From Cylindrotheca closterium (lineage: Eukaryota > Bacillariophyta > Bacillariophyceae > Bacillariales > Bacillariaceae): a stretch of 64,000 nucleotides of DNA. Made by a program: the position numbers and the translations under genes. The DNA is taken from the NCBI GenBank assembly GCA_933822405.4, contig CAKOGP040002214.1, positions 46,984 to 110,983 of the forward strand, given 5' to 3'. The notes beneath the pieces are model-generated. The model saw only the letters and a list, made by a program, of their open reading frames with translations. It searched no databases and had not been told where the DNA came from. Position 1 is the first letter of the stretch, and the number at the start of each line of letters is the position of its first letter. Shown here one piece after another: positions 1-10,800 of this stretch.

Positions 1-750
1 TTAAATTTGATTAAACATTATAATAATTATGAAAAAACATTGGAATTTGAAACGCACGGAAGTAAACATGAAAAATGTTTATTTGGGAACTTCCTTCGCA
101 ACTGTGATGAAAAGTGCCCCTTTTACTCCCCGTTGGTTTCACAGAAGTATTACACAAATGTCGTCACTTTTTTGTTGGTTGGTGTATTGATATTGCCAAT
201 AAATGGACCGAATCGCCATTTCATGCCGGCTATAATACAACGGCAGCAAACTATCATTCATCCATTCTCGATGCAACATCACTAGTCGAACATCCTTGAA
301 ACCAAACATTCATCAGTGCTGCTGCCTCCTGCTGATACGTGCAACTCCAAAATCCATTTTGTTGGCCAGCAACTGAGCCAAGATCGACACATCAGCTGCC
401 GAAGAATAATCCGAAATACTACAGTAGAACAGAGCATATGGTTACAACGGATGACACTCTCTTGCATTTTCTGGACAAAATTTATTCGACTGGTCTCAGG
501 CCAGTGCTTGAAAATTAAGGATTGCACAACAGCGCTGCAGTCTTGCTGAACTGCCAATCACTGTTGATGATATGAAACAATGAAGATATTTCAAACTTTA
601 TTGAGTAAATATATTATGTTTGTATATTGTATTTTCATTTTCTTTTGACTATGATTCTGACAAAGTCAAAGTCATCCCCCTAGCCTTCGCGATGGAGCAT
701 CCTCTCTGCAATATGGTGTGATCTCGTCCCCAGACTCGTTCACGCACCAA
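1..750. other. Gene-free left edge
   Basis: Only short open frames on both strands, none with a recognisable domain. The right end is the 3' flank of the receptor gene. I see nothing functional in it. Confidence 0.5.
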
Positions 751-3700
751 CTACTCTTCGTGTTCGCTCTCATCCAAAGGATCCATGTCTGTCGTTCCAT
801 ATGAAGAGTGTGATTGCTCTTTCGGCTCATTATTAAAGTGGGGATCTTGTCGAGGATTCGCTGGTGTTGGTGACCAATGGACACCAGTCACTTTTGGTCC
901 CTTGTTGCGCAACGAGTACTGTTCCAACCGATTCTCTCTATTGTACTGTTGAGAGCCCTGATACTCTGAACCTAGCCGAGAGGCTGCTTGTGAGACTTTT
1001 GATTCGTCTGCTGCTGAACTCTCATTGTATTCTTCACCAAGGTTCCGCCGTGAGTACATCATCGAGTGCTTCTGTTTCGACCAAACGATGGGAACAAAGA
1101 TCAACGAAAGCATCGACACAGAAATAACAAACATGGATCCAATTTCCAAGAAATATCGACCAGATGGGTTGTCTGATTTGATTAGAAAATACATGGGACC
1201 GGCCACCAGGAATAGTTGCACCCACATGAACAGAGCAAGCCCAACCCGTTTGGCCTCTGAGAATTCGTCGCTCACATTGCGAACTTGATACGCCATGTAG
1301 GCAGCAGCCACAAGGGGACCTGCATTGACCAAGAATGCGACAGCAGTCAAAATATTGCCCAGTTGCTCGTCTTCCGACTGACAGTTACCATAGGAATTCC
1401 AAGGCTCGTCCACCACAATTACTCGTTCGAATTTGAGCGGAGCCCAGATGGTCCAAGCCAGGACAACACTGAAGTTGAACAAAAACATTAGAGCAAATGG
1501 AGCAATCACATCCTTTTCTTTCAATTGGACTCTTCGGCCCCGTCGAGTGGCAGCAAATAGCCGGTGGATTCTCCACAATTTCGAGAAGAGGGCTGACATT
1601 GATATTGTGAAGCCAATGCTTAGCAGCCAGGGAACTGACATGCAAGCCATACCGGCCGCTTCCTCCGATAGGATTTGATCATCAATACTTGCTGGGACGA
1701 TTGCTAGTGCCAAAATGAAGACACCAATTGAAATCATACACAGGAAGTTCGGTTGCATGACTTTGACCACATGCTTCTCGCGGAACATGAAAACCCATAA
1801 GGTAGCAGCGAGTGCTAGGACACACGCAATAGCAGCCAAAGCGAACCCGACATATCGGAGACTTCCCAACTGATTTAGTTGCTCGGAAGGATACTTACGA
1901 GCGAACACTTCAAAAGTTGCGTCTCGTCCGGTGCACTTCGGAAAGCTCCCACCGTCAATCACACCAAATGCGACTGACCCTTGAGCAGTACCGGGTTCCA
2001 GAGCGTCAAAATCAACCGTAACATTCAAGGTTAGAGTTTCCCCTGGGAGCATACCGATAGACTTTTGGAAAATGCTAAATTTTGTCGTATTCCCCGCTTC
2101 ATTCGTGACAGATTCGATAGCAACGTAACTTGGCAATGCCTTGACCGTCACAGCAATACTTGACAGCGCAACATTCACAAGCTTGATGTCAACATAGAGA
2201 TTGTCTTTGGCATCGAATTCCGCCCGTTCACTCAAGAACGCCGCTGATGGTTCACTGGGACATGGTGCACATGTTGAGTTATTTACTTCCCAGTACTCGT
2301 CTGGCAAACAGTCATCGGCCGTTTGGATGAAGTTTAGAGGCTCAAGTATGTCTGTTCGATTCACAAGGCGGCTTCCAGGAATATAGGGGTCATAGGGTTT
2401 GTCTTGGAATTGTGCCAAGTAATCTGCAGCAACCGACTGGATAATGGGGGTATCGCCAACGAATCCAGGAATTTCACCAGGTCCATCCAACATCTCCTCT
2501 CCAAGAAGGACTGGATAGAGGTCTTCAGAAAAGCAAATATAGGAGTCAGAAGCAAAGCTGTACAGTTTCTGTGGCTCTACGTCGCTGTAGGTATCTGTCT
2601 CTTCGTTCCAGATTTCCATCTTGACGATACGAGATGTGTCTGGCAACTCCAGATTGTACGACAGCCTCATTCCTGAGACTTGAAGTAAAAGGCCTCCATT
2701 CTCAGTATCTTCGCCTTCAAAGGTGGCTTTGAAAACCGAATGGTTGAATAGTTGGAACATGTTTGCACCTGAAATTACTCCAGTGCAGACGTCATTATCG
2801 AACGGCAAGGCACCCCAAAGGTCCGACACCTGGACTCCACCAGCCGCCCATCCGCTACCTCGGAAGCCTCCGCTTCCCTGAAATGCAATATCAGACTTCG
2901 TATACCAGCGAATGGCATCTGTGTAGAGATTGCCTGTTTCGCAACTGCCAGCTTTGCATCGTCGATAGGTCCCACTGCGTTGGACGGGGACTTCAATCGA
3001 TTGGCCTAGCACTGGATCGTTTCCGGCTGCTTCCCTAGCCAGTTGGCTGAGGAACGTTTGCAATCGCACATACGATTCATCCTTGAGCTCGTCTGGAATA
3101 GTCTCCATATCGACAACGACGAGCTCCACGTTGTCAACAGCGAGACCACCATCTGCAATCTGAAGCGTCAGTTGGTTGTACTGACTGTTGCTAATTTCGT
3201 AGCTCACTACCCAAACCCCGTCTACCAAAGTTGGTTCAGCATACTTCTCAATCTTTTCTTTGATATCGACGACAAGGGCTGGTGGATGGTCATGGTTGGC
3301 GACCACCTTTAACCATTCCTCAAAAATTGCTCGAATATCTGAAAAAACAATCACTGGAATCCAGCATTTCGTTTCATTATCTGCGGCCGTGTTGTTGTCG
3401 TTGAAATAAGAGTCATAGAGATATTGTCCAGAGTCTTCCCCGTAGCACCCAGACTGTCGATTCATGCGTTCAATGTTGTTGAGCAAACCAATGGCAGCTT
3501 CCACCTGATCTACTGTATAAAGTTCGCCATCATTAATGATTGACATGACTGCCAATCCAGTTTCCTCATCCAGGTATAGAGGGATCTGGTAAGCCGACCA
3601 ACTGTTACCAGGAGAGACTGCCACGTTGCTGAGCAGGAAAGGAAATTCGGATGTTTGCAGAGCCGACAAGTCGCGGGAACTGATTCCGTCCACGTTGTGC

Positions 3701-3996
3701 TGTTGAAGAAGTGAAGGTGCCGTAGAGAAGACTTCAAGCCCTAGCATTCCTTGATAGACAAGACGATTGACAGCCCAGCTGAGGGGATGCATCTGGACAA
3801 AAGGGGAATTCCTATCAATTAATGGAAGCAACAGCGCAGGCTCATCTGCTGTGAAGTTTCTCATCAAGGCATCCAAATTGGAAATTCCTGCTTCACACGA
3901 AGCATGAAATGGCGTCGGACAATCGAGGAGACCTCCACTGAGGAGGGTAGCACCTCCAACTATAAAGTGGACGGTCCTAGTCAAAATCGACGCCAT
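751..3996 (-). CDS. 5'-nucleotidase-like ectodomain fused to a class C GPCR
   Basis: Probable plasma-membrane receptor of 1,081 aa in one exon. The frame is open upstream, but the first ATG is at 3996 and starts a signal peptide (MASILTRTVHFIVGG). Residues about 45-300 resemble the metallophosphatase half of 5'-nucleotidases (FPFLLSNV corresponds to FPFLSAN), yet the GNHE and GGHSH metal ligands are absent. Residues about 335-535 are a good 5'-nucleotidase C-terminal domain (GNLYTDAIR, FQGSGGFRGS, PFDNDVCTG). A Cys-containing stretch and a beta-rich spacer follow. Seven hydrophobic helices span about 714-975 with the class C/GABA-B-type third-helix signature (PWLLSIGFTISMSALFSKLW). The C-tail is polar, Ser-rich and acidic. 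Family knowledge: class C receptors usually carry a Venus-flytrap ectodomain, so this architecture is unusual. The ligand is unknown; a nucleotide or nucleoside is a guess. Confidence 0.88.
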   Translation of the reverse strand: MASILTRTVHFIVGGATLLSGGLLDCPTPFHASCEAGISNLDALMRNFTADEPALLLPLIDRNSPFVQMHPLSWAVNRLVYQGMLGLEVFSTAPSLLQQHNVDGISSRDLSALQTSEFPFLLSNVAVSPGNSWSAYQIPLYLDEETGLAVMSIINDGELYTVDQVEAAIGLLNNIERMNRQSGCYGEDSGQYLYDSYFNDNNTAADNETKCWIPVIVFSDIRAIFEEWLKVVANHDHPPALVVDIKEKIEKYAEPTLVDGVWVVSYEISNSQYNQLTLQIADGGLAVDNVELVVVDMETIPDELKDESYVRLQTFLSQLAREAAGNDPVLGQSIEVPVQRSGTYRRCKAGSCETGNLYTDAIRWYTKSDIAFQGSGGFRGSGWAAGGVQVSDLWGALPFDNDVCTGVISGANMFQLFNHSVFKATFEGEDTENGGLLLQVSGMRLSYNLELPDTSRIVKMEIWNEETDTYSDVEPQKLYSFASDSYICFSEDLYPVLLGEEMLDGPGEIPGFVGDTPIIQSVAADYLAQFQDKPYDPYIPGSRLVNRTDILEPLNFIQTADDCLPDEYWEVNNSTCAPCPSEPSAAFLSERAEFDAKDNLYVDIKLVNVALSSIAVTVKALPSYVAIESVTNEAGNTTKFSIFQKSIGMLPGETLTLNVTVDFDALEPGTAQGSVAFGVIDGGSFPKCTGRDATFEVFARKYPSEQLNQLGSLRYVGFALAAIACVLALAATLWVFMFREKHVVKVMQPNFLCMISIGVFILALAIVPASIDDQILSEEAAGMACMSVPWLLSIGFTISMSALFSKLWRIHRLFAATRRGRRVQLKEKDVIAPFALMFLFNFSVVLAWTIWAPLKFERVIVVDEPWNSYGNCQSEDEQLGNILTAVAFLVNAGPLVAAAYMAYQVRNVSDEFSEAKRVGLALFMWVQLFLVAGPMYFLIKSDNPSGRYFLEIGSMFVISVSMLSLIFVPIVWSKQKHSMMYSRRNLGEEYNESSAADESKVSQAASRLGSEYQGSQQYNRENRLEQYSLRNKGPKVTGVHWSPTPANPRQDPHFNNEPKEQSHSSYGTTDMDPLDESEHEE

Positions 3997-4822
3997 GTTC
4001 TGATAATATGGTACCTTAGTAAAAAAAATTGTTGAGAAGTGCAACCGAAATTATTCAGAAACTCTCAAACGGAGAAAGAAGAGCCCCTCCCCAACCTTTA
4101 ACGAATTTACTTAATAACTTTTGTCTGAATCGCGTATAAAAGCAGTGTCCATAATAAAAGAAACTCAATGGAAGAATCAGGCTGATAACAAACTGAAATT
4201 TGAACTTAATATGTTTTCACCTTCCGCAGCGAAGGGAAAAGTGCCCTACCGGTATGCCCCTTGCTTCGAAACGGCATTGCACCCAAAACAAGACACACCC
4301 GGATGAACTTTTTAAAAATAAAAATCAACCGTAAACATATGTCAAAAGAACCATCTGTTCCATGGAAGTAGAAACCCCAGGATCAAATGATTCCAACTTT
4401 CCGGTGCCTCCTTTATTATCCAGTTCGAAGTTGAAGATTGCTTTCCACTTCTCAGTCTCTAATAGCTTGTATTGGTGACCCAGACCGTCAAGAGTGTTGT
4501 GGTCCTCGAGAGGGTTGTGCTCTTGTGTTGGACGATTTGGCGAGTAGATTCATCCCTAGTTGGTTCCCTACCAAGATTGCCCCTAATTGGACGAGTGTCC
4601 AACATGCTCGTGGAATGATGTGAGCGAGCCATGGGAATAGGTCATGAGAAGATAATATTGGAGACTGGCATTGTGGGTCGGTCTAGCACCAATAGGGAAT
4701 ATACTATACAGGTATAGCTATGTACGATTTAGAAATTTATAGAAAGCTCGCCGAGCTGTACTGCATTTTGAAAAGTTCCAACTTAGTCCCAATGAAGGGG
4801 TGTAACGGGCCAGGTTGCTTTA
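3997..4822. other. Intergenic, receptor promoter side
   Basis: AT-rich stretch between the receptor start and the 3' end of the first CRAL-TRIO/DUF6824 gene. It contains one TACCGGTA palindrome at 4247-4254. No coding signal was recognised. Confidence 0.5.
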
Positions 4823-6697
4823 CTATTTGGCAGCAGCCCTTTGATTTTCATAAAATGAAGGCCCCAGACCTGTTGTCCGCCGCTTGTTCCGGAATATCTT
4901 GGCGACCTTGTTCCTTGCAACCTTGTCATCCACCTCTACCCATCGATTGGACCCCTTATCGACGGTGAGAAATCGATTCCCAGAAGCTTTCATGTATTGC
5001 ACCAATGTACCTACAAATTTGGTTTTGTCTGTTCGATGAGCAATGGATTCAAAAACTGGCAGCTGCTGCGAGATCATTTGTTGTAAATGCAGAGTACCAG
5101 GGTGGTACATGTGTTTGGGACCGAACAGGACGTCGGTACGCCGAGGCGTAATGCTAGTGTTGTTCACATTAAGGAAGAAGCCGCCGGTTGCATCGATTTG
5201 GCTCTGCCATCCCGGAGCAACGAAAAGCGGCGGTTCTTCGCTTTGTCCTCCTAAGAACACTCCTTTGGGTGCCCCTTGCATTCTTGTCTGTGTCTGTGGA
5301 AGCTGTTGCAATTGTTCAGCATTGCCCTCTTCCATGAAAAAAAATCCGAAGTCATTTATGAGTGGAACTCTCGAGTCCACCGCGAGTGGTTCTCCAAAGG
5401 ACTCTTCGTCATCATCGTCTGGAATGATGTTTGCTGTGTTTGTAGGTGCTTCTTGTAGCTGTTCGTTTTCTCTCGACCTTATTCGGTGGTGCTGTTTCAT
5501 TCCTAGCATTCTATCCTTTTCTCTATCTATCTCTTCGCGATTTTGGTACCAGATCGTATGGTGGTACATCAATGGTGGCTTATTTGCACCAGTATCTGGA
5601 ATAGGCAGAGCGGAAGGAGGAATACCATAGGTCCGCATAGAGTATACGCATTCGATGTGCGTACCCTTGTGACATCGAAACTTGGCAGCCAAGTGTTTGG
5701 GCATTGTCAATACAAGAGCTCGAATCAAGACATATTGGACCTGTGGAGTAGGAAAAATTATGGTTGAATGAAGCAAGAATAAATCACATATCGATTTTCA
5801 GTGAGACGTCCATCAAAAGGAACTTACCGTGTTGTCGCAGCAAAAATGGAAACCAGCCCAGTGTATAGGCAAAGTCGGAGCAACTCTTCCGAGTTTGGCC
5901 ATGCCATCCGATCCTCCTGTGTGATCCTTGTAATAGTCACCCACCACATACAACAGAGCAATCATTCCCTTGATTTGCGTTTCCTCGCTTTCCGCCAGGG
6001 CCATCAGCGTGTAATACTTGGCTCGACACTCATTCATAGCATCTTTATTCTTGACCATGCCCCGCATATAGGCACAGACCATACGTCCTCCCACATCTCT
6101 TGAAATGCCTTGCGAGAGACCTTTTTGAACCAGCACGCGTTCCTCTTCGCTCAGATCATCGAGCGTAATGTCTTTACATAGTTTTTCCTTTCCAAAGAGC
6201 CACTCTTTGGTTTCAAAGAAACCGATTATGTGTTCGGCTGCTCCTTTGGGATCATAACGTTTGCAGCGTAGAAACATGAGTCGAAACTTGCGATTTTGTA
6301 CATGGTCTGGATCCATGGATTCTGCTGTTTCGTAGATGCTATTGCTCTTGATTTTCTGAAGATGTTCGTTTAATTCGATAAGATTTCGGTCCAGGACAGC
6401 AGGATCCTCCATCGCGGTTTCTTGGTCCTTATCAACAATTCCATTCACTTCTTCCAATGCAGCTTCTCGCTCTCGAACACTCATGTTCTTCATTGTGCTT
6501 GCCAAATGTTCATCGATATCTTTCTTCTCTTGATCGACAGCATCGTTCGGTGAGCCTGGCTGCTGAAGGCTTACATGCCTCCGTGCTTTGCTGAAGCCAA
6601 GAGGAATCTTGGCACATTGTGCAGTGGTAGTGGCACAGATGGCGGAAGTCGATTGTTCTTCAAAGATAAAGATGGCTTCTGGCACGTTTCGATTCAT
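4823..6697 (-). CDS. CRAL-TRIO-like/DUF6824 protein, paralogue 1
   Basis: Spliced model 5828-6697 then 4823-5740, intron 5741-5827 (87 bp, GTAAGT...CCACAG), giving 595 aa. The N-terminal half carries a helical region with two charged segments and a lipid-binding CRAL-TRIO-like stretch (ALLYVVGDYYKD, LPIHWAGFHFCC). The C-terminal half ends in a DUF6824 domain (DVLFGPKHMYHPG, then WVEVDDKVARNKVAKIFRNK), a basic domain frequent in diatoms whose invariant tail resembles a DNA-binding element. The linker is acidic. Family knowledge: members are suspected transcriptional regulators but not biochemically assigned. The neighbouring gene at 7330-9110 is a same-strand tandem paralogue. The start ATG at 6697 aligns with the paralogue start. 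Confidence 0.85.
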
Positions 6698-7329
6698 TGT
6701 GATTGTGGTCTTTTCAACAACTGTGACCCACTCCCTCCAAATGGAAAAAAGAGAAATGATAGAACTTTCGACTAGACGACTTCTTGGGACTAAAATGGTT
6801 GCTACGTGACAACGCAGTTTATGGTTGATCGATATCTTTCAGACCTTGATATATGCTTGGCTTCTGTACCACAACAGGCACAGTATGATGATGATCGCGA
6901 TAAAGATTACTAGAGTGTTTGATGTTGAACTTTGGTTGCTTTTCGTTTCGATATCGTGTCGTTTAGGACATCTGTACGTGTTTTTTTTAATTCTAGAAAG
7001 AAGGAGTACAAAACCGATGTAGGATGCCTACTGTAAGTGTACCAGGTACCCTCGCGGATTGATTCACTCACGCGTGACAAGTTCAAAGTCTCCTTCCTCA
7101 ATTCTCGAGAGCCTTTTCACATCAGCACGCAGGCTGACCAGAAACTCTCAAAAGACGAATACCAGGAACAGTACTGTACCTACCTACGATAATAAGATAT
7201 CGAATCTAAATACAGCATTGAGACTCTACCGGTAGCCATTCAATACTTTACATTCTGATACTGGTACATTGGGTGTTCCCTCCTTTTGGTATAGAGTATG
7301 GTATACAGCATCCCAAGATTCCTTGGTCT
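6698..7329. other. Intergenic between tandem paralogues
   Basis: Upstream region of paralogue 1 and 3' flank of paralogue 2. It contains a TACCGGTA palindrome at 7227-7234 and several GTACC/GGTAC words. No gene was recognised. Confidence 0.5.
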
Positions 7330-9110
7330 TTATAAAAACGACGGCATACTGGACGGCCCCACACCAGTGGTTCTTCGTTTGTTGCGAAAGATTTTGGCAA
7401 CCTTGTTCCTTGCAAACTTGTCATCCACCTCGATCCAACTATTGGTTCCCTTGTTCATTTCGAGGAAGCGTATTCCAGAAGCCTTGAGATGTTGCACCAA
7501 GGACCCCACAAATTCTGTCTTGTCCGCTCGATGAGATATTGATTCAAAAATCGGTGACTGCTGAGCGGCGAGTTCTTGGAGATTTACAGTGCCAGGATGA
7601 TGCTTGTATTTGGGACCAAACAAAACATCCGAGCGGCGGGGCGTAATCACAGTATTCGCTGCAGCAGCAGTCGCAGCAAGACTGATGCTCTCATGGATGG
7701 GGGTTTGAGGTCCGGGTGGAACTACTTGTGGCAACGATCCTGTATTGTCTCCCCGTGATGGTGCATCTAGTTGCAAGCCTGCTCCTCTTTGTTGATGACC
7801 ATTGTCCGCTTCCATCGAGGGATTATCATCAAGCGAGAAATCGTCATCATCGTGTGGAATAATGGCAGCTGTGGATACAGGTCCTGTCGACTTTTGTTTT
7901 TGTGCGGACGATGGGCAAAGTTGCACCTTTCCATCTTTTTCTCGGTCAATCCTTTCACGATTCTGGTACCAAATCATATGTTGGTACATCAACGGAGGCT
8001 TGTTTTCACCAGTATCGGGAATGGGAAGACACGAAGCAGGAATACCATAGGTTCGCATCCCGTACATACATTCAAGATGATGACCCTTGTGGCATCGAAA
8101 CTTGGCAGCCAAGTGTTTTGGGAAGGTCAGCTGCACATGTTTTGGTTAGATGACTAGTGGTACTTCAATGATTGAGTTGGAAACGAAAAGGCAATGCGGA
8201 AATCTCTTACCACAAGAGCTCGAATCATTACGAATTGAACCAAATCGCCGCAGCAAAAGTGGAAGCCAGCCCAATGAATCGGTAGACTCTTGACAAGGTT
8301 TCCCAGTTTGGCCAATCCAGACCCTCCGTTCTTGTCCTTGTAATAGTCACCGACCACGTACAAGACGGCAATGGCACCCTTCTTTTGGGTTTCTTCTGAC
8401 TCCACCATGGACATGAAAGTGTAATACTTGGTACGTAGTTCATTGATAATGGACTTGTGCTTGACTGCGCCTCTCATATTGGAGCAAATCATACGCCCTC
8501 CGACATCTCGTTGTAACAGTTGGACTCCACCCTTACGGATGGACAATCGATCTTCTTCGTCCATGTCGTCAAGAGTGATGTCTTTGCATAGTTTCTCCTT
8601 TCCAAACAGCATGAGCTTGGATTCAAAAAAGTCCAACATTTGTTCCGCTGCCTCTTTGGGATCATATCGTTTTCCCCGCAAAAACATGATTCGAAACTTT
8701 CGATTTTGCACATACTGTGGATTCATGGATTCGGCAGTCTCGTATATGCTGTTACCCTTGATTCTCTGAAGGTGCTGGTCCATTTCGATTAGCTTTTGGT
8801 CTAGAACAGCCGGGACTTCCATGGTAGCTTCTAACTTATTGTCCACAATACCATTCAGCTCTTCTAATGCCGTTTCGCGCTCTTGGACGCTAAGCCCTTT
8901 CATAGTGGATGCCAAATACTGATCAAGATTGTCCTTTTCCTTATCAACGTTATGGGATGGAATGTCTGAATGTTGGGCACTTATTTCCCTCTTTGCTCTA
9001 CTGACACCTTGAGGTACTTTGGCACATTCTGCAGTGACCGTGTCACAGCACGTGAAAGCAGACGATTGGTCTTCAAAGATAAAGCTAGTCTCTTTCATGA
9101 TTGGTGCCAT
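7330..9110 (-). CDS. CRAL-TRIO-like/DUF6824 protein, paralogue 2
   Basis: Spliced model 8211-9110 then 7330-8130, intron 8131-8210 (80 bp, GTAAGA...TGCAG), giving 566 aa. The frame continues 18 bp upstream from a GTG, but the first ATG (9110) aligns with the start of paralogue 1. The domains match: CRAL-TRIO-like region (AVLYVVGDYYKD, LPIHWAGFHFCC), acidic linker, C-terminal DUF6824 (DVLFGPKYKHHPG, WIEVDDKFARNKVAKIFRNK). The linker is shorter and diverged, and the intron lies 10 codons further 3' than in paralogue 1. A likely regulatory protein of unknown target; tandem duplication with divergence is the simplest origin. Confidence 0.85.
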
Positions 9111-9591
9111 GATTGAATTGTTCACCACTTCTGCTGGTCCTTTTCAATGAAATGGATACTTTCAAGGGCTGATTATTATTATCTATCATTAGCAAACAGA
9201 AAGCTGTCTTATGAGTGGTGTCAACTTGGTTGATCAGTATAAAGCGACTTGAACTGTGTTCATGCCGGTTTCATGGCGTGCGCTATTATTCAACGGGAAC
9301 ATTATATAATTCCCGTTTTCGGAGGAATAAAAAGTTCGATATTATTGATACCGGTACGCGTACGGTACTGGTATATATTTTATTAAAAATGTGAAACCAA
9401 TGAAAGGACCCGTATATACCGGTACTATCAATCTTGATAGAAACATATTAGCATTACCAATGAAAGGACCCGTATATACCGGTACGTTCGATTTTAACTG
9501 ATTGATTCATAGACTGTGGCATTTCATTGTCATATACCATAAAATATGATCGTCACAGAACTTATTTTGTCAACACCATAGCATCCGAAAG
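9111..9591. promoter_or_regulatory. Shared upstream region of two divergent genes
   Basis: This 481-bp region separates the starts of CRAL-TRIO/DUF6824 paralogue 2 (minus) and the oxygenase (plus), so it must hold both promoters. It includes a 30-bp direct repeat spaced by exactly 60 bp and three TACCGGTA palindromes (9349-9356, 9417-9424, 9477-9484). The promoter role is inferred from position. Confidence 0.45.
9396..9485. repeat. 30-bp direct repeat, 60-bp period
   Basis: Copies at 9396-9425 and 9456-9485 read identically and each ends in the ATACCGGTAC palindrome. The intervening 30 bp is unique. Confidence 0.9.
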
Positions 9592-10800
9592 ATGACAAGA
9601 TTCAATCTAACGAGCTTTATGCTTTCATACCTACTTATTCTTCTGTGCAGCCATGATGATCATTGTAACGGCAAGAAAAAGGGTGGTAGTCCATTCTTGC
9701 ATGTCGACGCTTTGAGTTTGTCGCCACAATCATCCAGCACCAAAATGCGCCAAAGATCATTCTCTCTTCGAGCAGTGGACACAGCCGTATCGACTAATAT
9801 ACCAGTCCTAAATCCACTTCGCTCGGCTCCATTTGAGGCCGAGGTCTTATCCAATGATCCTTTGATATACAAGATTCCAAACTTGCTGAGTCCAAGAGAG
9901 TGCCAAACCTTGTTGTCACAAGTCAAAGTCTTGGGAGACGAACAACGAGAGGAAGGAATAATCGATGGAGAAGATGAGCGCATTCTGAAACGATCCAATC
10001 CACCCCAAGTTTCTTTGGAGATTTCCAAATTGTGGCCACTACCCTTTTTGTCCATCCTAGCGGGCATTCCACCATTGATACACTACTACTACGAGCAAAA
10101 TGCATCCCAAGCCACACCAGCAGCATCATTTCTTGATATACTATCCCAACTACCTCCTTCTGACGTGTTGTCTTTGATCCTTCCTCCGATCGGTGCTGCT
10201 TTGGGCTTGAGTCTCTTGTTGGCTTTTGGTGTCATTTTGCCATTGGTCCAACAGCTTTCCAACCAATCGTCTCGCACCAGTTTGGCAGTGGCACTCAACC
10301 AAGAGAGGGATTTTTATTTGGTCCAAGACCTGGTCCAACGAGTGTCCAAGGCAACCCAACATGATTGGAGTCGGTATGAAGCGCCCGTCTTGACCTACTA
10401 TCCTCCTGGCGCTCTCTTTGCCAAGCATGCGGATGCATCGCCAACGAAGGGGAGTGAATGGAAGGATGAAGGAGGACAACGGGTCGTTACTTGCATTTGT
10501 TACCTGAATACTATGGAACCACCAGTTATTAGTCCTGGTGGCACTGGTGGTGGTGGCGGCGAAACAAGCTTTGATCAATTGGGGATTGATGTTGCTCCGG
10601 AACAAGGCAGTGCACTCGTATTCTTTCCGACAGTACCGGGGGATTCCTTGGAAGCCGATCCCTTGTTGACCCACGAGTCGTTACCATCGGAATCCAGCGA
10701 AAAGTATATTATTCAAATGTTTGGGCGTGTGGGGAGGGTGCCTCCTCCTCTTGGATTGCCAGACTCGTTTGGTGCTCTCGTTAGCAGCAGTGACAACTGA
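9592..10800 (+). CDS. 2-oxoglutarate/Fe(II) oxygenase, prolyl 4-hydroxylase-like
   Basis: A 402-aa protein in one exon with an ATG start and an N-terminal hydrophobic signal (LSYLLILLC). The catalytic half has the double-stranded beta-helix motifs: iron ligands His279 and Asp281 (YYPPGALFAKHADA), a GGGGETSF loop, PEQGSALVFF, distal His361 (THESLP) and Lys371 (SEKYIIQMFGR), which would hold 2-oxoglutarate. Unusually, residues about 148-222 insert two strongly hydrophobic stretches between the N-terminal lid region (LLSPRECQTLL) and the catalytic core. It probably acts in the secretory pathway or another membrane system; substrate unknown. The fold is secure, but the prolyl target is only inferred from family resemblance. 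Confidence 0.85.
   Translation: MTRFNLTSFMLSYLLILLCSHDDHCNGKKKGGSPFLHVDALSLSPQSSSTKMRQRSFSLRAVDTAVSTNIPVLNPLRSAPFEAEVLSNDPLIYKIPNLLSPRECQTLLSQVKVLGDEQREEGIIDGEDERILKRSNPPQVSLEISKLWPLPFLSILAGIPPLIHYYYEQNASQATPAASFLDILSQLPPSDVLSLILPPIGAALGLSLLLAFGVILPLVQQLSNQSSRTSLAVALNQERDFYLVQDLVQRVSKATQHDWSRYEAPVLTYYPPGALFAKHADASPTKGSEWKDEGGQRVVTCICYLNTMEPPVISPGGTGGGGGETSFDQLGIDVAPEQGSALVFFPTVPGDSLEADPLLTHESLPSESSEKYIIQMFGRVGRVPPPLGLPDSFGALVSSSDN

Noticed and set aside
1..660. Transposable-element remnant at the left edge
   Set aside because: Frames on both strands are short and no reverse transcriptase, integrase or terminal repeat was recognisable.
5043..5630. 195-aa plus-strand frame opposite CRAL-TRIO/DUF6824 paralogue 1
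   Set aside because: Low complexity (Ser/Cys runs) created by reading the acidic linker in antisense; no homology.
9396..9485. Possible CRISPR-like repeat-spacer pattern
   Set aside because: Only two repeats, one spacer, eukaryotic genome and no cas genes.
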